This document shows, piece by piece, positions 1 to 8,138 of a stretch of 64,000 nt of DNA (position 1 is the first letter of the stretch; every line of letters starts with the position of its first letter). The DNA is from Bordetella genomosp. 10 (GTDB lineage: Bacteria; Pseudomonadota; Gammaproteobacteria; Burkholderiales; Burkholderiaceae_B). The notes below the pieces were generated by a model. That model was not told where the DNA came from and searched no databases. It saw nothing but the letters and a program-made list of their open reading frames with translations. The position numbers and the translations under genes are program-made. The stretch spans positions 2,356,001 through 2,420,000 of the forward strand of contig NZ_NEVM01000005.1 of assembly GCF_002261225.1 (NCBI RefSeq), in the 5' to 3' direction.

Positions 1-183
1 GAAGGCCGGCTGCGCACCACGGCGCCCCTGGGCCGCTATGCGGGCACGCCGACGTCCTTGCGCCGCCATGCGCCGAGGCTGGGCGAACAAAGCCTGGAAA
101 TCCTGCGCGAAGCGGGATATTCGGACGCGGCGATCCAGGCCATGCTCGACACCCAGGCCACGCTGGACGGCAAGGCCGGCTGA
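1..183 (+). CDS. CaiB/BaiF (class III) CoA-transferase, C-terminal fragment
   Basis: This is the last 61 codons of a gene whose 5' part lies outside the window. The tail contains LRRHAPRLGEQ followed by a helix ending in DAAIQAMLD. It closely matches the C-terminus of the CaiB/BaiF CoA-transferase at 22171-23418 (LRRHAPRLGEH and EVEAMLAAG). Family members move CoA between acids in the cytoplasm. The catalytic aspartate would be in the missing part, so the substrate cannot be inferred. It converges on an IclR regulator 13 bp away. Family assignment rests on this internal comparison and is fairly safe. Confidence 0.8.
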   Translation, partial: EGRLRTTAPLGRYAGTPTSLRRHAPRLGEQSLEILREAGYSDAAIQAMLDTQATLDGKAG

Positions 184-196
184 ACGGGCGCCGCGG

Positions 197-934
197 CTAC
201 CCGTGCCGCTCCAGCGCCGCGCAGGCGGCGCGGATGATGCTGGCGTACGCGGCCTGGTTGGGCTCGATGCGGTACACCGGCGCGCCCACGGAAATCGCAT
301 AGCGTTCGCCGCCCAGGGTCAGCGGCCACGCCACCGCGCCCACCTCGTCTATCGATTCGCTCAGGTTGCGGAACCAGCCGCGCTCGCGCGACAGCGCCAG
401 CTCGGCCTCGATGGCGTCGATATCGACCAGGGTGCGCTCGTTGAAGCGCTCCAGCGGCGCCTTCGCCAGCAAGGCCCGGCGCTCGTCGGCCGGCATCAGC
501 GACAGCAAGGCCTTGCCCAGGGAATTCGCGTGCACCGGCCGGAATTCGCCCGCCGCGGCGACGTAGCGGATGGTATGCGGCGAGGCCAGCACCTCCAGGT
601 AGACCACGCGGTGATCGGTCGACAGCTTGGCGAAGACCACGGTTTCCTGGGTGGCGTCGCGCAATTCGGCCAGGCTGGGGTAGACACGCTCCAGCACCGG
701 GTCGGCCTTGGAAATCTGCTGCGCCTTGGCCAGCAGGCGGCTGGTCGGGTAATAGCCGTTGCGCCGCCCCACTTCGTAGAGATAGCCCAGCTCGTTGAGC
801 GTGCGGATGAGGGCCAGGCAACTGGAGACCGGCACCTCCAGCAGGCGCGCCAGCTCGGACAGGGACAAGGGCCGCCTTTCGCGCGCGAAGACCTCGATGA
901 TTTCTATGACTCGTAAGGCGGTCTTGACGCTCAT
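197..934 (-). CDS. IclR-family transcriptional regulator
   Basis: A 245-residue protein of usual IclR length. Residues about 1-60 form a winged helix-turn-helix (SLSELARLLEVPVSS then a recognition helix). Residues about 75-245 form the IclR effector-binding domain (ETVVFAKL, HANSLGKALLS, RGWFRNLSESIDEVGAVA). Proteins of this family bind small aromatic or aliphatic acids and control nearby catabolic genes. The ATG at 934 fits the family's normal N-terminus (MSVKTALRVIEI). It converges on the truncated CoA-transferase at 1-183, a common target type, but the gene it regulates may lie outside the window. I saw no clear operator in 935-1210. Confidence 0.93.
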   Translation of the reverse strand: MSVKTALRVIEIIEVFARERRPLSLSELARLLEVPVSSCLALIRTLNELGYLYEVGRRNGYYPTSRLLAKAQQISKADPVLERVYPSLAELRDATQETVVFAKLSTDHRVVYLEVLASPHTIRYVAAAGEFRPVHANSLGKALLSLMPADERRALLAKAPLERFNERTLVDIDAIEAELALSRERGWFRNLSESIDEVGAVAWPLTLGGERYAISVGAPVYRIEPNQAAYASIIRAACAALERHG

Positions 935-1210
935 GCTCGGGCCCGGAAATAAGTCAGCAGATTGTAATGCGATCGGGGGCGGCGACGCATGGGAAGGCCG
1001 GCGGAGGGTCCGGAGGCGCGGGCGGCTGCCGCCTGAACGATCGAGGAATCGTGCTTATTCCGGATGGATGCCCTACCTCATCCGTATGCTTCCGCCGGGC
1101 GGCCGGGCGCTGCATGATGCGCACGCAAAAGAAGCAGGGAAGCGGGCAAGGAACGCATCTTGCGTAGGCGTCGCCGGCAAGCACCCTTTTCCCCATCCAA
1201 GGAGCGCATC

Positions 1211-1636
1211 ATGATGGACAAGGCAACTCACGGCCTCGAGCAACGGCCCGCTCTCGACCACGCCCTTACCGCCCCCGGCGCGGCCATGATCGAGACCCAT
1301 GCGCGGCTGGCGCGCGCGACCACAGTGCTGGTGCACCGCATCGGCGACGACGACAACGGCAACGACGCGCTGGGCGCCGCCTACGCGACGCCGCGCTCCC
1401 GCGCCGCCCATGCCCGGGCGAAATCCGCCGCTCAATCCGCGAGTAAGCCTTACCAAGGGACGATCACGCCGCCGCGCATCATCGACGTGCGCCCGCCCTA
1501 CCGGCCGCCGGTCATGCTGCGCCAGGCCAGCCTGCGCGCCCGCGAAGCCCAGCCGCCCCTGCTGAACATGGGCACGGCCACGGGGTCCCAGCCCGATGAA
1601 AGGGAAAAGGACCCGGCGGGGTGGCGGGGGCGTTGA
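1211..1636 (+). CDS. hypothetical protein, 141 residues
   Basis: I do not recognise this protein. The ATG at 1211 is preceded by AAGGAG at 1199-1204, which supports translation and favours this start over upstream in-frame options. The product is low in hydrophobic segments, rich in Ala, Arg and Pro, and has an Asp/Asn-rich patch (GDDDNGND) near residue 47. The C-terminal third looks disordered (PPRIIDVRPPYRPP). No signal peptide or membrane helix is visible. The gene's stop codon lies in the first unit of a 9-bp tandem repeat. It stands alone between an IclR regulator and the ynb-like operon. It could be a non-coding stretch with a fortuitous ribosome-binding site, hence the modest confidence. 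Confidence 0.4.
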   Translation: MMDKATHGLEQRPALDHALTAPGAAMIETHARLARATTVLVHRIGDDDNGNDALGAAYATPRSRAAHARAKSAAQSASKPYQGTITPPRIIDVRPPYRPPVMLRQASLRAREAQPPLLNMGTATGSQPDEREKDPAGWRGR

Positions 1637-1667
1637 GGGCGTTGAGGGCGTTGAGGGCGCTGAGGGC
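1632..1667 (+). repeat. 9-bp tandem repeat, four copies, spanning a stop codon
   Basis: The unit GTTGAGGGC occurs three times in perfect register (1632-1640, 1641-1649, 1650-1658), followed by a one-mismatch copy, GCTGAGGGC (1659-1667). The first unit contains the TGA stop (1634-1636) of the upstream hypothetical gene. Because the unit is a multiple of three, each copy repeats the TGA in frame. Confidence 0.9.
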
Positions 1668-1760
1668 CGGCGCCGAGGGAGATCTCACGCCGAGGCCAAG
1701 TTCAAGGCGCCCGCGCCAATGCCAAAGCACCGAGGCCAATGCCGAGGCGCCAGGCCAGTG

Positions 1761-2273
1761 TCAGGATATCCAGGCCAACACGCCCGCGCCCAACAGGCAC
1801 AACGCCTGCAGCGCGCAGCATGCCAATTGCCGCCGCAGCAGGCGCAGGGCCCCGGTCCAGCGCGAACGCAGGCCGCGGGGGGCGCCGCCCGGCGCACCCT
1901 CCTTCCGCCCGCCCAGGAGGGCAAGGCCGTTGTCCAGCCTGAGCAGATCGTGGTCATCGACCGTGGGACGGGCATACAACTGGGCGAACAGACTGGCGTC
2001 CAACGCAACGCGCAGGGCGTAGTAGCGCTGCGCCACGCCCGCCAGCAGGCTCAGCCAAAGCGCCGCGGCCGGTGGATTGCGCCACGCGGCGGTCCAATCG
2101 GCGGCGTTTTTTTCATGCAATACCCCCACGGCCAGCAAGACGACCGCCGCGACGGTCAGCAGCAAAGACCACCGGGCCGCATGCCGGCCTTGCGCCAGCA
2201 TCGCCAGCAAGACGCGCCCGGTATCCGGGTGCCGCAAGGCATCGTCGTCGGGAAGCGGATGGGAAGACGTCAT
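1761..2273 (-). CDS. small membrane protein, last gene of ynb-like operon
   Basis: A 170-residue protein of unknown function. It has two hydrophobic stretches near residues 36-52 (LLLTVAAVVLLAVGVLH) and 70-80, and a third at the C-terminus (CALQALCLLGAGVLAWIS). This suggests an inner-membrane protein. Its ATG overlaps the stop of the phosphatase fusion by 4 bp (ATGA), so it is almost certainly translationally coupled and the last gene of the operon that starts at 8085. E. coli ynbABCD has no equivalent that I know of. Context suggests an accessory role in the same lipid-related pathway. No catalytic motif is visible. Confidence 0.7.
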   Translation of the reverse strand: MTSSHPLPDDDALRHPDTGRVLLAMLAQGRHAARWSLLLTVAAVVLLAVGVLHEKNAADWTAAWRNPPAAALWLSLLAGVAQRYYALRVALDASLFAQLYARPTVDDHDLLRLDNGLALLGGRKEGAPGGAPRGLRSRWTGALRLLRRQLACCALQALCLLGAGVLAWIS

Positions 2274-3922
2274 CTCGGTGTTTCCCTTGCTGGTTGTCTG
2301 TCATCGACAGGGCGCGGGTCGGCGCCAGGCCGCCGTCCCTGGCCGTCCGCCGGAGCTTGGCTACCCTGTGGCTCCCGGCTATCCAGCCAGACTTGGCTAT
2401 CGCGCAAGAGGCGCAGCCAGGAAGGCGCGACGACGATGGCGCGATGGGCACGCAGATGTTCGAGGACCGCGGCCGGGTCGTCGCCCTGCGTTGCGCGCCA
2501 GGCGGCGATGGCCAGCGCGCTGCGCGAATAGCCCAGCGCGCAATGGACCAGCAGGCGTTGCGGGCCCGCTGCCTCGTCCGCGCTCGTCGCGCCGGCGCCG
2601 CCGTCTCGCTGCTGCCCGCGTCCGTATGCCGCCGCGATTGCCGCCGCGGCCGCGCGCAATTGCTCGTCGCTCGGCATGACGAGGTCCAGCATCGACACCT
2701 GCGTGTAATCCAGGCGGCGGGCCGCCCGCCGCGCGGGAAATTCCGCGGCGAGATCGACGATGGCGGTGAAGCCGCCGCGGCGCAGGTCGCGGGCCGAGGG
2801 CGCGCGGCCCATCCACACGCCGGGATAGACCTCGACCTGCGGGGCCACGCGCAAGGTATAGAGACGGGAAGACACCCATGCCGCCAGCAGATAAGGCGCC
2901 AGGGCCCATTGCGCGGCCACGCGCATCCGGCCGGCCTGCTTCTGGAAGACCCGCTCGCCCTGGCCGTAGTAGGCCAAGGCCACCATGGCCAGCGAAAACG
3001 CCGGCCAGCAAAGCAGCAGCGACGCCGTCACCCAGTCCACGCGCGCCGCCGCCACCGCAAGCAGCAGGAAGACCACGCAGCCCTGCGCATAACGATGCGC
3101 CAGCCTGCGGCGCCGGCGCCAGTCCTCCCCGTCGCCGGCATCGGCGGTAGCGGTTGCCGTAGCGGCGGCGCCGGCCCCCACTCCTGCCGCCCGCCGCGCG
3201 AAGCGCAAGGTCCAGGGCTCGCCGGGCAGCAGGTAAAGACACAGCACGCCCACCGCCGCCCCCGTCCAGACGTCGATGAAATGATGCTGGTACGTGGTCA
3301 AGACGGAAATCCCGATCAGCGTGAACCAGCCGTGCAGCAGCCAGCGCCATGCCCCGCGCACGTGCCGCGCATAGCAGGTCCACAGGATCATCAGCAGGCT
3401 GATGTGCAGCGAAGGCGCCTGGTTGAAAGGCAGGTCGAAGCCCGTCAACAGGTCGAACAGCCAGCCGTTGAATCCGCTGGTCGGCGGCCGCGAAAAGGAA
3501 AAACGCAGCGGAAACACCAGGAAGCAGGCGACCGACACCAGCGTGGCCGCGAGCAGCCGCGCCGCATGCGTGCGCAATTCCGCCCGGCTGGCGCAGACGA
3601 ATAGCGAGATCGCGTAGAACAGGTCGATGGACATGTAGGGCAGGATGGTCCACGGCCAGAAAGGCAGGTCGCGCTCCCAGCCGTAGACGAAGCTGCCGAC
3701 CCGCGGCAGCCCGCTGCTGTAATGATTGGCGTAGCCGTAGCTGATGAAGAACAGCGGCCCCAGGAAGACCAGCCACAGCGCCGCCTGCAAGGTCGGCCTC
3801 CCGTCGGACGAGGCGCCGCCGCCGGCCCGCATGTTCCCCGCCGCGACGGCGAGCCCCGGCTCGCCCGGCCCGCCACGCGCCGGCGCATCCGCGCCAACGC
3901 CCGTCCGTTCAGGCGGCGTCAT
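2270..3922 (-). CDS. ynbD: PAP2 / dual-specificity phosphatase fusion (YnbD-like)
   Basis: A 550-residue protein with two phosphatase modules. The N-terminal half is a membrane PAP2-type domain with several helices. Candidate motif residues are R145-P146, PSLHIS at 170-175, and H214 with D217 in YQHHFIDVW. The C-terminal part is a soluble dual-specificity phosphatase with the signature HCALGYSRS, where C461 is the expected nucleophile. Residues 245-265 form an Ala/Thr-rich linker. This architecture matches E. coli YnbD, though the protein is longer. PAP2 enzymes dephosphorylate lipid phosphates and DSP domains can act on phospholipids, so dephosphorylation of a phospholipid intermediate is likely. 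It overlaps the upstream gene by 14 bp and the downstream gene by 4 bp. The start follows a Pro/Gly-rich N-terminus, so a later start is possible. Confidence 0.85.
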   Translation of the reverse strand: MTPPERTGVGADAPARGGPGEPGLAVAAGNMRAGGGASSDGRPTLQAALWLVFLGPLFFISYGYANHYSSGLPRVGSFVYGWERDLPFWPWTILPYMSIDLFYAISLFVCASRAELRTHAARLLAATLVSVACFLVFPLRFSFSRPPTSGFNGWLFDLLTGFDLPFNQAPSLHISLLMILWTCYARHVRGAWRWLLHGWFTLIGISVLTTYQHHFIDVWTGAAVGVLCLYLLPGEPWTLRFARRAAGVGAGAAATATATADAGDGEDWRRRRRLAHRYAQGCVVFLLLAVAAARVDWVTASLLLCWPAFSLAMVALAYYGQGERVFQKQAGRMRVAAQWALAPYLLAAWVSSRLYTLRVAPQVEVYPGVWMGRAPSARDLRRGGFTAIVDLAAEFPARRAARRLDYTQVSMLDLVMPSDEQLRAAAAAIAAAYGRGQQRDGGAGATSADEAAGPQRLLVHCALGYSRSALAIAAWRATQGDDPAAVLEHLRAHRAIVVAPSWLRLLRDSQVWLDSREPQGSQAPADGQGRRPGADPRPVDDRQPARETPR

Positions 3923-5723
3923 CTCGCACCGCCATCGAAACGGTGAAAATGCCCCAGGGATCGCTCAACTGCTCGAGCTTGCGGAAGCCCGCCGCCGCCA
4001 CCAGGGCGTCCATCTCCGCCTGGGTGCGGCGGCGCATGATCCACGGCATGTCGGCCCGATGGCTGGTCAGCGTCCGGGCGATCATCTCCAGTTGCGGATG
4101 CCAGGGCTGGTTGGTGTACAGCAGCACCGCGCCCGAGGCCATGGCGCTGGTCAGCCCCGCCAGCGAGGCCTGGATGCCGTCGTTGCGCGGGAACAGTTCA
4201 TACAGGCCGGAAACCACCGCCAGCGTCGGGGCCGGCGCCAACGCGGCCAGGCTGGCCTGGTCGAAGGCGTCGCCCTGTTCGAAGCGGGCCACGTCCGCCA
4301 GGCCCAGCGTCTCGATCAGGCGGCCGCCGCCCTCCACGTTCAAGGGGCTGTAGTCGCGCAGCAGGATGCGCTCCACCTCGCCCTTGCGCGCGGCCAGCGC
4401 CTCCAGCACATAGCGGCCGTGGCCCGCGGCGATGTCGACCACGCGCACCGGCGTGCCCGCCGCCGTCAGGCGGTCCACCGCGCGATTGATCAAGGTCAGC
4501 AGATTGGCCTTGCGCACGCGGATGCCGCGCCATCCTATGCTGTCCAGATAGGCCTTGTCGGCGTAGCGGCCCAGCCAGGCCAGCGGACCGCGGCCGGCGG
4601 GCTGGTCGCGATAGACGTAGTCCAGCGTGGAGCCCGAATCGAAGCCGGTGTCCACCCCCAGCCGCATGCCCTCCGACAGCGCGGCCCCCGCCTGGATGCC
4701 CAGGCGGCCCAACGCCCACCAGGCGCGCGCCGCCAGGCTGTCCGGCGGCACCTGCAAGGCGTCGAACTCGCGCCGCGTCGGCCCGGCCCGGTCGGCCGCC
4801 AGCAAGGCGGCGCGAGCCTCGCGCAAGGCCGGCGGCGCGGCTTCGCAGCGCAGGATGAAGTCGCGCGCGGCGGCGATGGGCAGATGCCGGTCCCGCTCGC
4901 CCAGCGTGTCATGGAAGAAGCCGGGAAAGACCTGCGATTCCTTGATGGGCGAGGACAGCCGTTCGAGGAAATCGAACTGCGGCTTGTGGCGCACCACCCA
5001 GTCCGCGCCGGAGACCAGCACCTGCGTGGGCGTGTGGATGGCCGCGGCGTCGGCGACCACGCGGTCGGCCGCTTCATACAGGCCCAGCAGGATGTTGACG
5101 GCGATCGGGCGCGTGATGAGCGGATCGGCCATGTAGGACGTGATGCGCTCCGGGTCGTGCGTCAGGTAGCGCGCCTTGACGTACGAATTGACGAAGAACT
5201 TGCCCCTGACCTTCTGCATCAAGGCCAGGCCCGGCCGCGCCAGCGGCACGTACAGCTTGACGTCGAAGGCGGGCGAGGCCAGCACCATGCAGCGGATGGC
5301 CGGCGCGTAATCGTGCACCCAGGTCGCCACCACCACCGCGCCCACGCTCTGCGCGACCACCGAAATGTCCTCGACCGCGATCCTGTACTCCTGGGAAATA
5401 TGCCGGATGAAGGCATCGACGTCCTGCACCAGCACGCCGAAGTTCTCCGCATAGCCGCGCTCTCCCGGCGAGCGCCCCAGGCCGCGCGCATCCCAGGCGA
5501 AGACGTGATGATCCGGCAGGTCCAGCTCGTCGGCCACGTGCATCATGCGCCCACCGTGCTCGTGGCCGCGATGGAACAGCACGACCGCGCGCGGCGGGGT
5601 GGACGTGGAGGATGCGCCGGGCGCGGCGGACGCAACGGGCGCGGCAGGCGACCAATGGCGATAGAACAGCGCCGCGCCGTCATGGCTGGCGAAAGTGTGT
5701 TCCGTAAGGGCGCGAACGGTCAT
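3909..5723 (-). CDS. ynbC: alpha/beta hydrolase fused to SAM-dependent methyltransferase (YnbC-like)
   Basis: A 604-residue two-domain protein of about the size of E. coli YnbC. Residues about 1-300 form an alpha/beta hydrolase resembling monoacylglycerol lipases, with HRGHEHGGR near 51-59 and the nucleophile elbow AQSVG with S126. Residues about 400-600 form a class I methyltransferase with the SAM-binding motif VVDIAAGHGRY. No signal peptide is seen, so it is probably cytoplasmic. In context it would act on lipid intermediates made by the preceding cytidylyltransferase and acyltransferase. Its ATG overlaps the acyltransferase stop by 4 bp. The fusion assignment is solid, but the substrate is unknown. 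Confidence 0.87.
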   Translation of the reverse strand: MTVRALTEHTFASHDGAALFYRHWSPAAPVASAAPGASSTSTPPRAVVLFHRGHEHGGRMMHVADELDLPDHHVFAWDARGLGRSPGERGYAENFGVLVQDVDAFIRHISQEYRIAVEDISVVAQSVGAVVVATWVHDYAPAIRCMVLASPAFDVKLYVPLARPGLALMQKVRGKFFVNSYVKARYLTHDPERITSYMADPLITRPIAVNILLGLYEAADRVVADAAAIHTPTQVLVSGADWVVRHKPQFDFLERLSSPIKESQVFPGFFHDTLGERDRHLPIAAARDFILRCEAAPPALREARAALLAADRAGPTRREFDALQVPPDSLAARAWWALGRLGIQAGAALSEGMRLGVDTGFDSGSTLDYVYRDQPAGRGPLAWLGRYADKAYLDSIGWRGIRVRKANLLTLINRAVDRLTAAGTPVRVVDIAAGHGRYVLEALAARKGEVERILLRDYSPLNVEGGGRLIETLGLADVARFEQGDAFDQASLAALAPAPTLAVVSGLYELFPRNDGIQASLAGLTSAMASGAVLLYTNQPWHPQLEMIARTLTSHRADMPWIMRRRTQAEMDALVAAAGFRKLEQLSDPWGIFTVSMAVRDDAA

Positions 5724-6424
5724 GCGTTCTCCTGGTCGACGTCCTCCTGCGCATCCTCGCGCGTGGGACGGGCTTTCAGCCTGAGGCTGGCGAAGCAGTC
5801 GCTGAGCGTCTGCATGAAGACGGCCTTGTCCTCGCCCCCATCGTCGCGCCAGGACAAGGCGCGGCCGATGAAGATGTCGACGAAGACCGGCAAGGGAATG
5901 AAAGACCCCTTGGGCATGGACTTGCCCAGGCCATGCATGTACAGGGGCACCACCGGCGCCCCGGGAAAGCGCCGCGCGAGATGCGCGATGCCGGACTTCA
6001 GCGCCTGCAGGCGCTCCGGCTCGCCGCGCGTGCCTTCGGGGAAGATCACGAGGATGGCGCCGCGCGCCAGGGCTTCGTAGCAGCCTTCCAGCGGATCGCG
6101 GCGCTCGCCGTTGGCGGATTTCATACCGCTGCGCACGACCGGCACGATGCCCACCAGATTGCGCGCGATCCAGGTCAGCGGACCGCCCTTCATGAAATAG
6201 TCGGCCGCGGCCGCCGGCTGCACGTCCGGCACCCGCGCCAGCGGATACAGCGACAGCAGGGTGCAGATGTCCAGGTGGCTATTGTGATTGGCCGCCACGA
6301 TGGCCGGCCCGCGCAGCGGCAGCCGTTCGCGATGCCGCACGTTCACGCCCAGCCACAGGCGCACGACGGGGCGCGCCACCACCGCGGCGAAAGCCATGCG
6401 CAGGAATCGTTGCCAGCGCGTCAT
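5720..6424 (-). CDS. 1-acyl-glycerol-3-phosphate-type acyltransferase
   Basis: A 234-residue PlsC-type acyltransferase. Near the N-terminus it has the catalytic HX4D box NHNSHLD and, further on, FPEGTRGEPE, which binds the glycerol-phosphate moiety. A hydrophobic N-terminal segment suggests membrane association. I chose ATG 6424 (MTRWQRFLRM) over a TTG 18 bp upstream because the extra residues (MDGSGT) fall inside the repeat-rich spacer. The gene sits between the cytidylyltransferase and the YnbC-like gene. It overlaps the latter by 4 bp and is separated from the former by 54 bp filled with a 15-bp repeat. This acyltransferase is an addition relative to the E. coli ynbABCD arrangement as I know it. 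Confidence 0.88.
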   Translation of the reverse strand: MTRWQRFLRMAFAAVVARPVVRLWLGVNVRHRERLPLRGPAIVAANHNSHLDICTLLSLYPLARVPDVQPAAAADYFMKGGPLTWIARNLVGIVPVVRSGMKSANGERRDPLEGCYEALARGAILVIFPEGTRGEPERLQALKSGIAHLARRFPGAPVVPLYMHGLGKSMPKGSFIPLPVFVDIFIGRALSWRDDGGEDKAVFMQTLSDCFASLRLKARPTREDAQEDVDQENA

Positions 6425-6436
6425 CGTTCCCGATCC

Positions 6437-6481
6437 GTCCAATCCAGTTCAGTTCAAGCCGGTTCAATTCAAGCCGGTTCA
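6437..6481 (-). repeat. 15-bp tandem repeat starting at the cdsA-like stop codon
   Basis: Read on the minus strand, units start at 6481, 6466 and 6451. The first two are TGAACCGGCTTGAA plus T or C. The third, TGAACTGGATTGGAC, is degenerate. The first three bases of the first unit are the stop codon of the CdsA-like gene (6481-6479). The other units repeat the TGA in frame. The array fills most of the spacer before the acyltransferase start at 6424. Confidence 0.88.
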
Positions 6482-7444
6482 GTAATGCAGGAAATACAGC
6501 ACGTGGAAGAACAAGGGCGCGGTATAGGTCAGCGAATCGAGGCGATCGAGGATGCCGCCATGGCCCGGCAGCATGCTGCTGGCGTCCTTGACGCCGATGT
6601 CGCGCTTGACCGCCGACATCACCACGTCGCCGATGAAGCCCCCCAGCCCGATCAACAGGCCCACCAGCACCGCCTCCAGCGGCGTGAAGGGCGTGAACCA
6701 CGGCGCCAGCAGCCAGGCCAGCAGCGTGGTGGTCAGGACGCCGCCCAGCAGCCCCTCCACCGTCTTGTTGGGGCTGACCTTGGGAATCACCTTGTGGCGG
6801 CCGATGCACTTGCCCCAGATGTATTGCGTCACGTCGTTCAACTGGGTCAGCAGCAGCAGGTAGAACACGTACATGCCACCGGTCAGCGGGCGCGGCCCGT
6901 GCAGGTCGGGCAGGTTGACCAGGAAGGCGATGTGGCTGAGGCTGAACACCGTGGTCATCATGCCCCAATGCAGCGTCCCGGCCGAATGCAGGAAGCCGCG
7001 CGTCTCGCCCACCATCACCATCCGCATGGGCAGGAACAGGAACAGATAGACCGGGATGAAGATGATGAACATGCCGTACCAGTCCAGCCAGACCCACCAG
7101 TATTGCAGGGGAATCGCCAGGTAGGCCCACAGCAGCACCACGTGGTCCGCCCGCCGCGTGGTCAGCAGCGACAGGTATTCCTTGAAGGCGAGGAAGCTGA
7201 CCACGGCCATCAGGACGATGGCGCCCTTGGGATGCATGCACAGCGCCAGGGCGAAGATCCCCGCGATCCACCACCACGTGCGCACGCGCTGGCGCAGCTC
7301 GGTGTAGTTCTTCGCCGGCCGCGCGCGCTTCAGGGACAGCGAGACCACGCTGGCGATGACCAGCAGGACCAGCACGCCGCCGAATGCGTAATAGAGCGGC
7401 AGTTGGCTGGCCGGGAAGAATCCGTAGGGAAACAAGGCGTTCAT
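6479..7444 (-). CDS. ynbB: CdsA-like phosphatidate cytidylyltransferase (YnbB-like)
   Basis: A 321-residue integral membrane protein with about seven to eight hydrophobic segments. The C-terminal part carries the CTP-transferase signature: GLGGFIGDVVMSAVKRDIGVKD near residue 260, then LPGHGGILDRLDSL, both typical of CdsA. Such enzymes convert phosphatidate and CTP to CDP-diacylglycerol. The start ATG at 7444 overlaps the stop of the CDP-alcohol transferase gene (7441) by 4 bp. E. coli YnbB is the counterpart by gene order and family. It is probably a dedicated supplier of CDP-lipid to its neighbour. A housekeeping cdsA is expected elsewhere in the genome. Confidence 0.88.
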   Translation of the reverse strand: MNALFPYGFFPASQLPLYYAFGGVLVLLVIASVVSLSLKRARPAKNYTELRQRVRTWWWIAGIFALALCMHPKGAIVLMAVVSFLAFKEYLSLLTTRRADHVVLLWAYLAIPLQYWWVWLDWYGMFIIFIPVYLFLFLPMRMVMVGETRGFLHSAGTLHWGMMTTVFSLSHIAFLVNLPDLHGPRPLTGGMYVFYLLLLTQLNDVTQYIWGKCIGRHKVIPKVSPNKTVEGLLGGVLTTTLLAWLLAPWFTPFTPLEAVLVGLLIGLGGFIGDVVMSAVKRDIGVKDASSMLPGHGGILDRLDSLTYTAPLFFHVLYFLHY

Positions 7445-8085
7445 GGCCGGCCCTCCGCGGCGGCCGCGCGCAGGGCCTGGCGGCCGCGGTTCCAGATGGT
7501 CACCGCCAGCAGCGCGTTGGCCAGGGCCATGACCGGCGTGAACCACGCCAGGTAGGGCACGCCCAGGCCAAGCAACAGGCCGATCAGGCCGAACAGGAAA
7601 GCGCGGTCGCTCTTGCCCAGCGGACCGTCGTAGCGGCGGCCGCCGCCCACGGTCTGGCCCAGCACGCCCACCATTTCGCTGAGCGCGGCCAGCAGCACCA
7701 GGGTGACCACCCAGCCGCCGGCCACCCCGGGCAGCAGTGCGAAGGGCAGGTACAAGGCGGCGTCGGACACCACGTCCCCGGCCTCGTTGAGCAGCGCGCC
7801 CAGGGCGCTCTGCATGTGATAGCGGCGCGCCAGCATGCCGTCGATGGCATTGAGCGCCATGCGGAGGAACAGGAACACCGGCAGGGCCAGCCACGCCAGT
7901 CCCACCGGCGCGCCGCCGCCGGCCTGGCGCGCCAGCAGCCAGGCCAGCCCGGCGCCCAGCGCCAGCGAGGCCAGGGCCGCCGTCATGGTGACCTGATTCG
8001 CGGTCACGCCCGCGCCATGGAGCTTGCGCGTGGGCCAATCCAGCAATTGCTGGAACCTGGGTTTCAGATCGTAGATGCTGGCCAT
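7441..8085 (-). CDS. ynbA: CDP-alcohol phosphatidyltransferase-family protein (YnbA-like)
   Basis: A 214-residue membrane protein and the first gene of the six-gene operon. The family motif is recognisable as [11 protein letters not shown] followed by [13 protein letters not shown]. In canonical enzymes the metal-binding positions are four aspartates. Here the first and third are Asn (LNAIDG, LLNEAGD), leaving two Asp. Hydrophobic segments surround the motif ([22 protein letters not shown]). The ATG at 8085 follows GGAGGGG closely; an upstream ATG (8136) would add an atypical N-terminus. Canonical members join CDP-diacylglycerol to an alcohol. Whether this variant does so is uncertain. Paired repeats lie just upstream at 8139-8173. 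Confidence 0.87.
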   Translation of the reverse strand: MASIYDLKPRFQQLLDWPTRKLHGAGVTANQVTMTAALASLALGAGLAWLLARQAGGGAPVGLAWLALPVFLFLRMALNAIDGMLARRYHMQSALGALLNEAGDVVSDAALYLPFALLPGVAGGWVVTLVLLAALSEMVGVLGQTVGGGRRYDGPLGKSDRAFLFGLIGLLLGLGVPYLAWFTPVMALANALLAVTIWNRGRQALRAAAAEGRP

Positions 8086-8138
8086 CCCCTCCCCCCGGAG
8101 CGTGCTGGAATGCGGCGATTCTAGCCTGCGGTCCATCG

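Noticed and set aside
2072..3604. A 510-codon open frame on the plus strand opposite the PAP2/DSP gene
   Set aside because: Its composition is Arg/Gln/His-rich with no domain, and it is antisense to a well-supported gene. In high-GC DNA long antisense frames are expected.
3744..6080. A 778-codon plus-strand open frame across the YnbC-like gene
   Set aside because: It is antisense to the hydrolase/methyltransferase, has no recognisable motif, and shows the repetitive RRH/QRG composition typical of GC-driven frames.
6453..6481. The 15-bp repeats as an intrinsic terminator
   Set aside because: They are direct, not inverted, repeats and no T-run follows on the coding strand.
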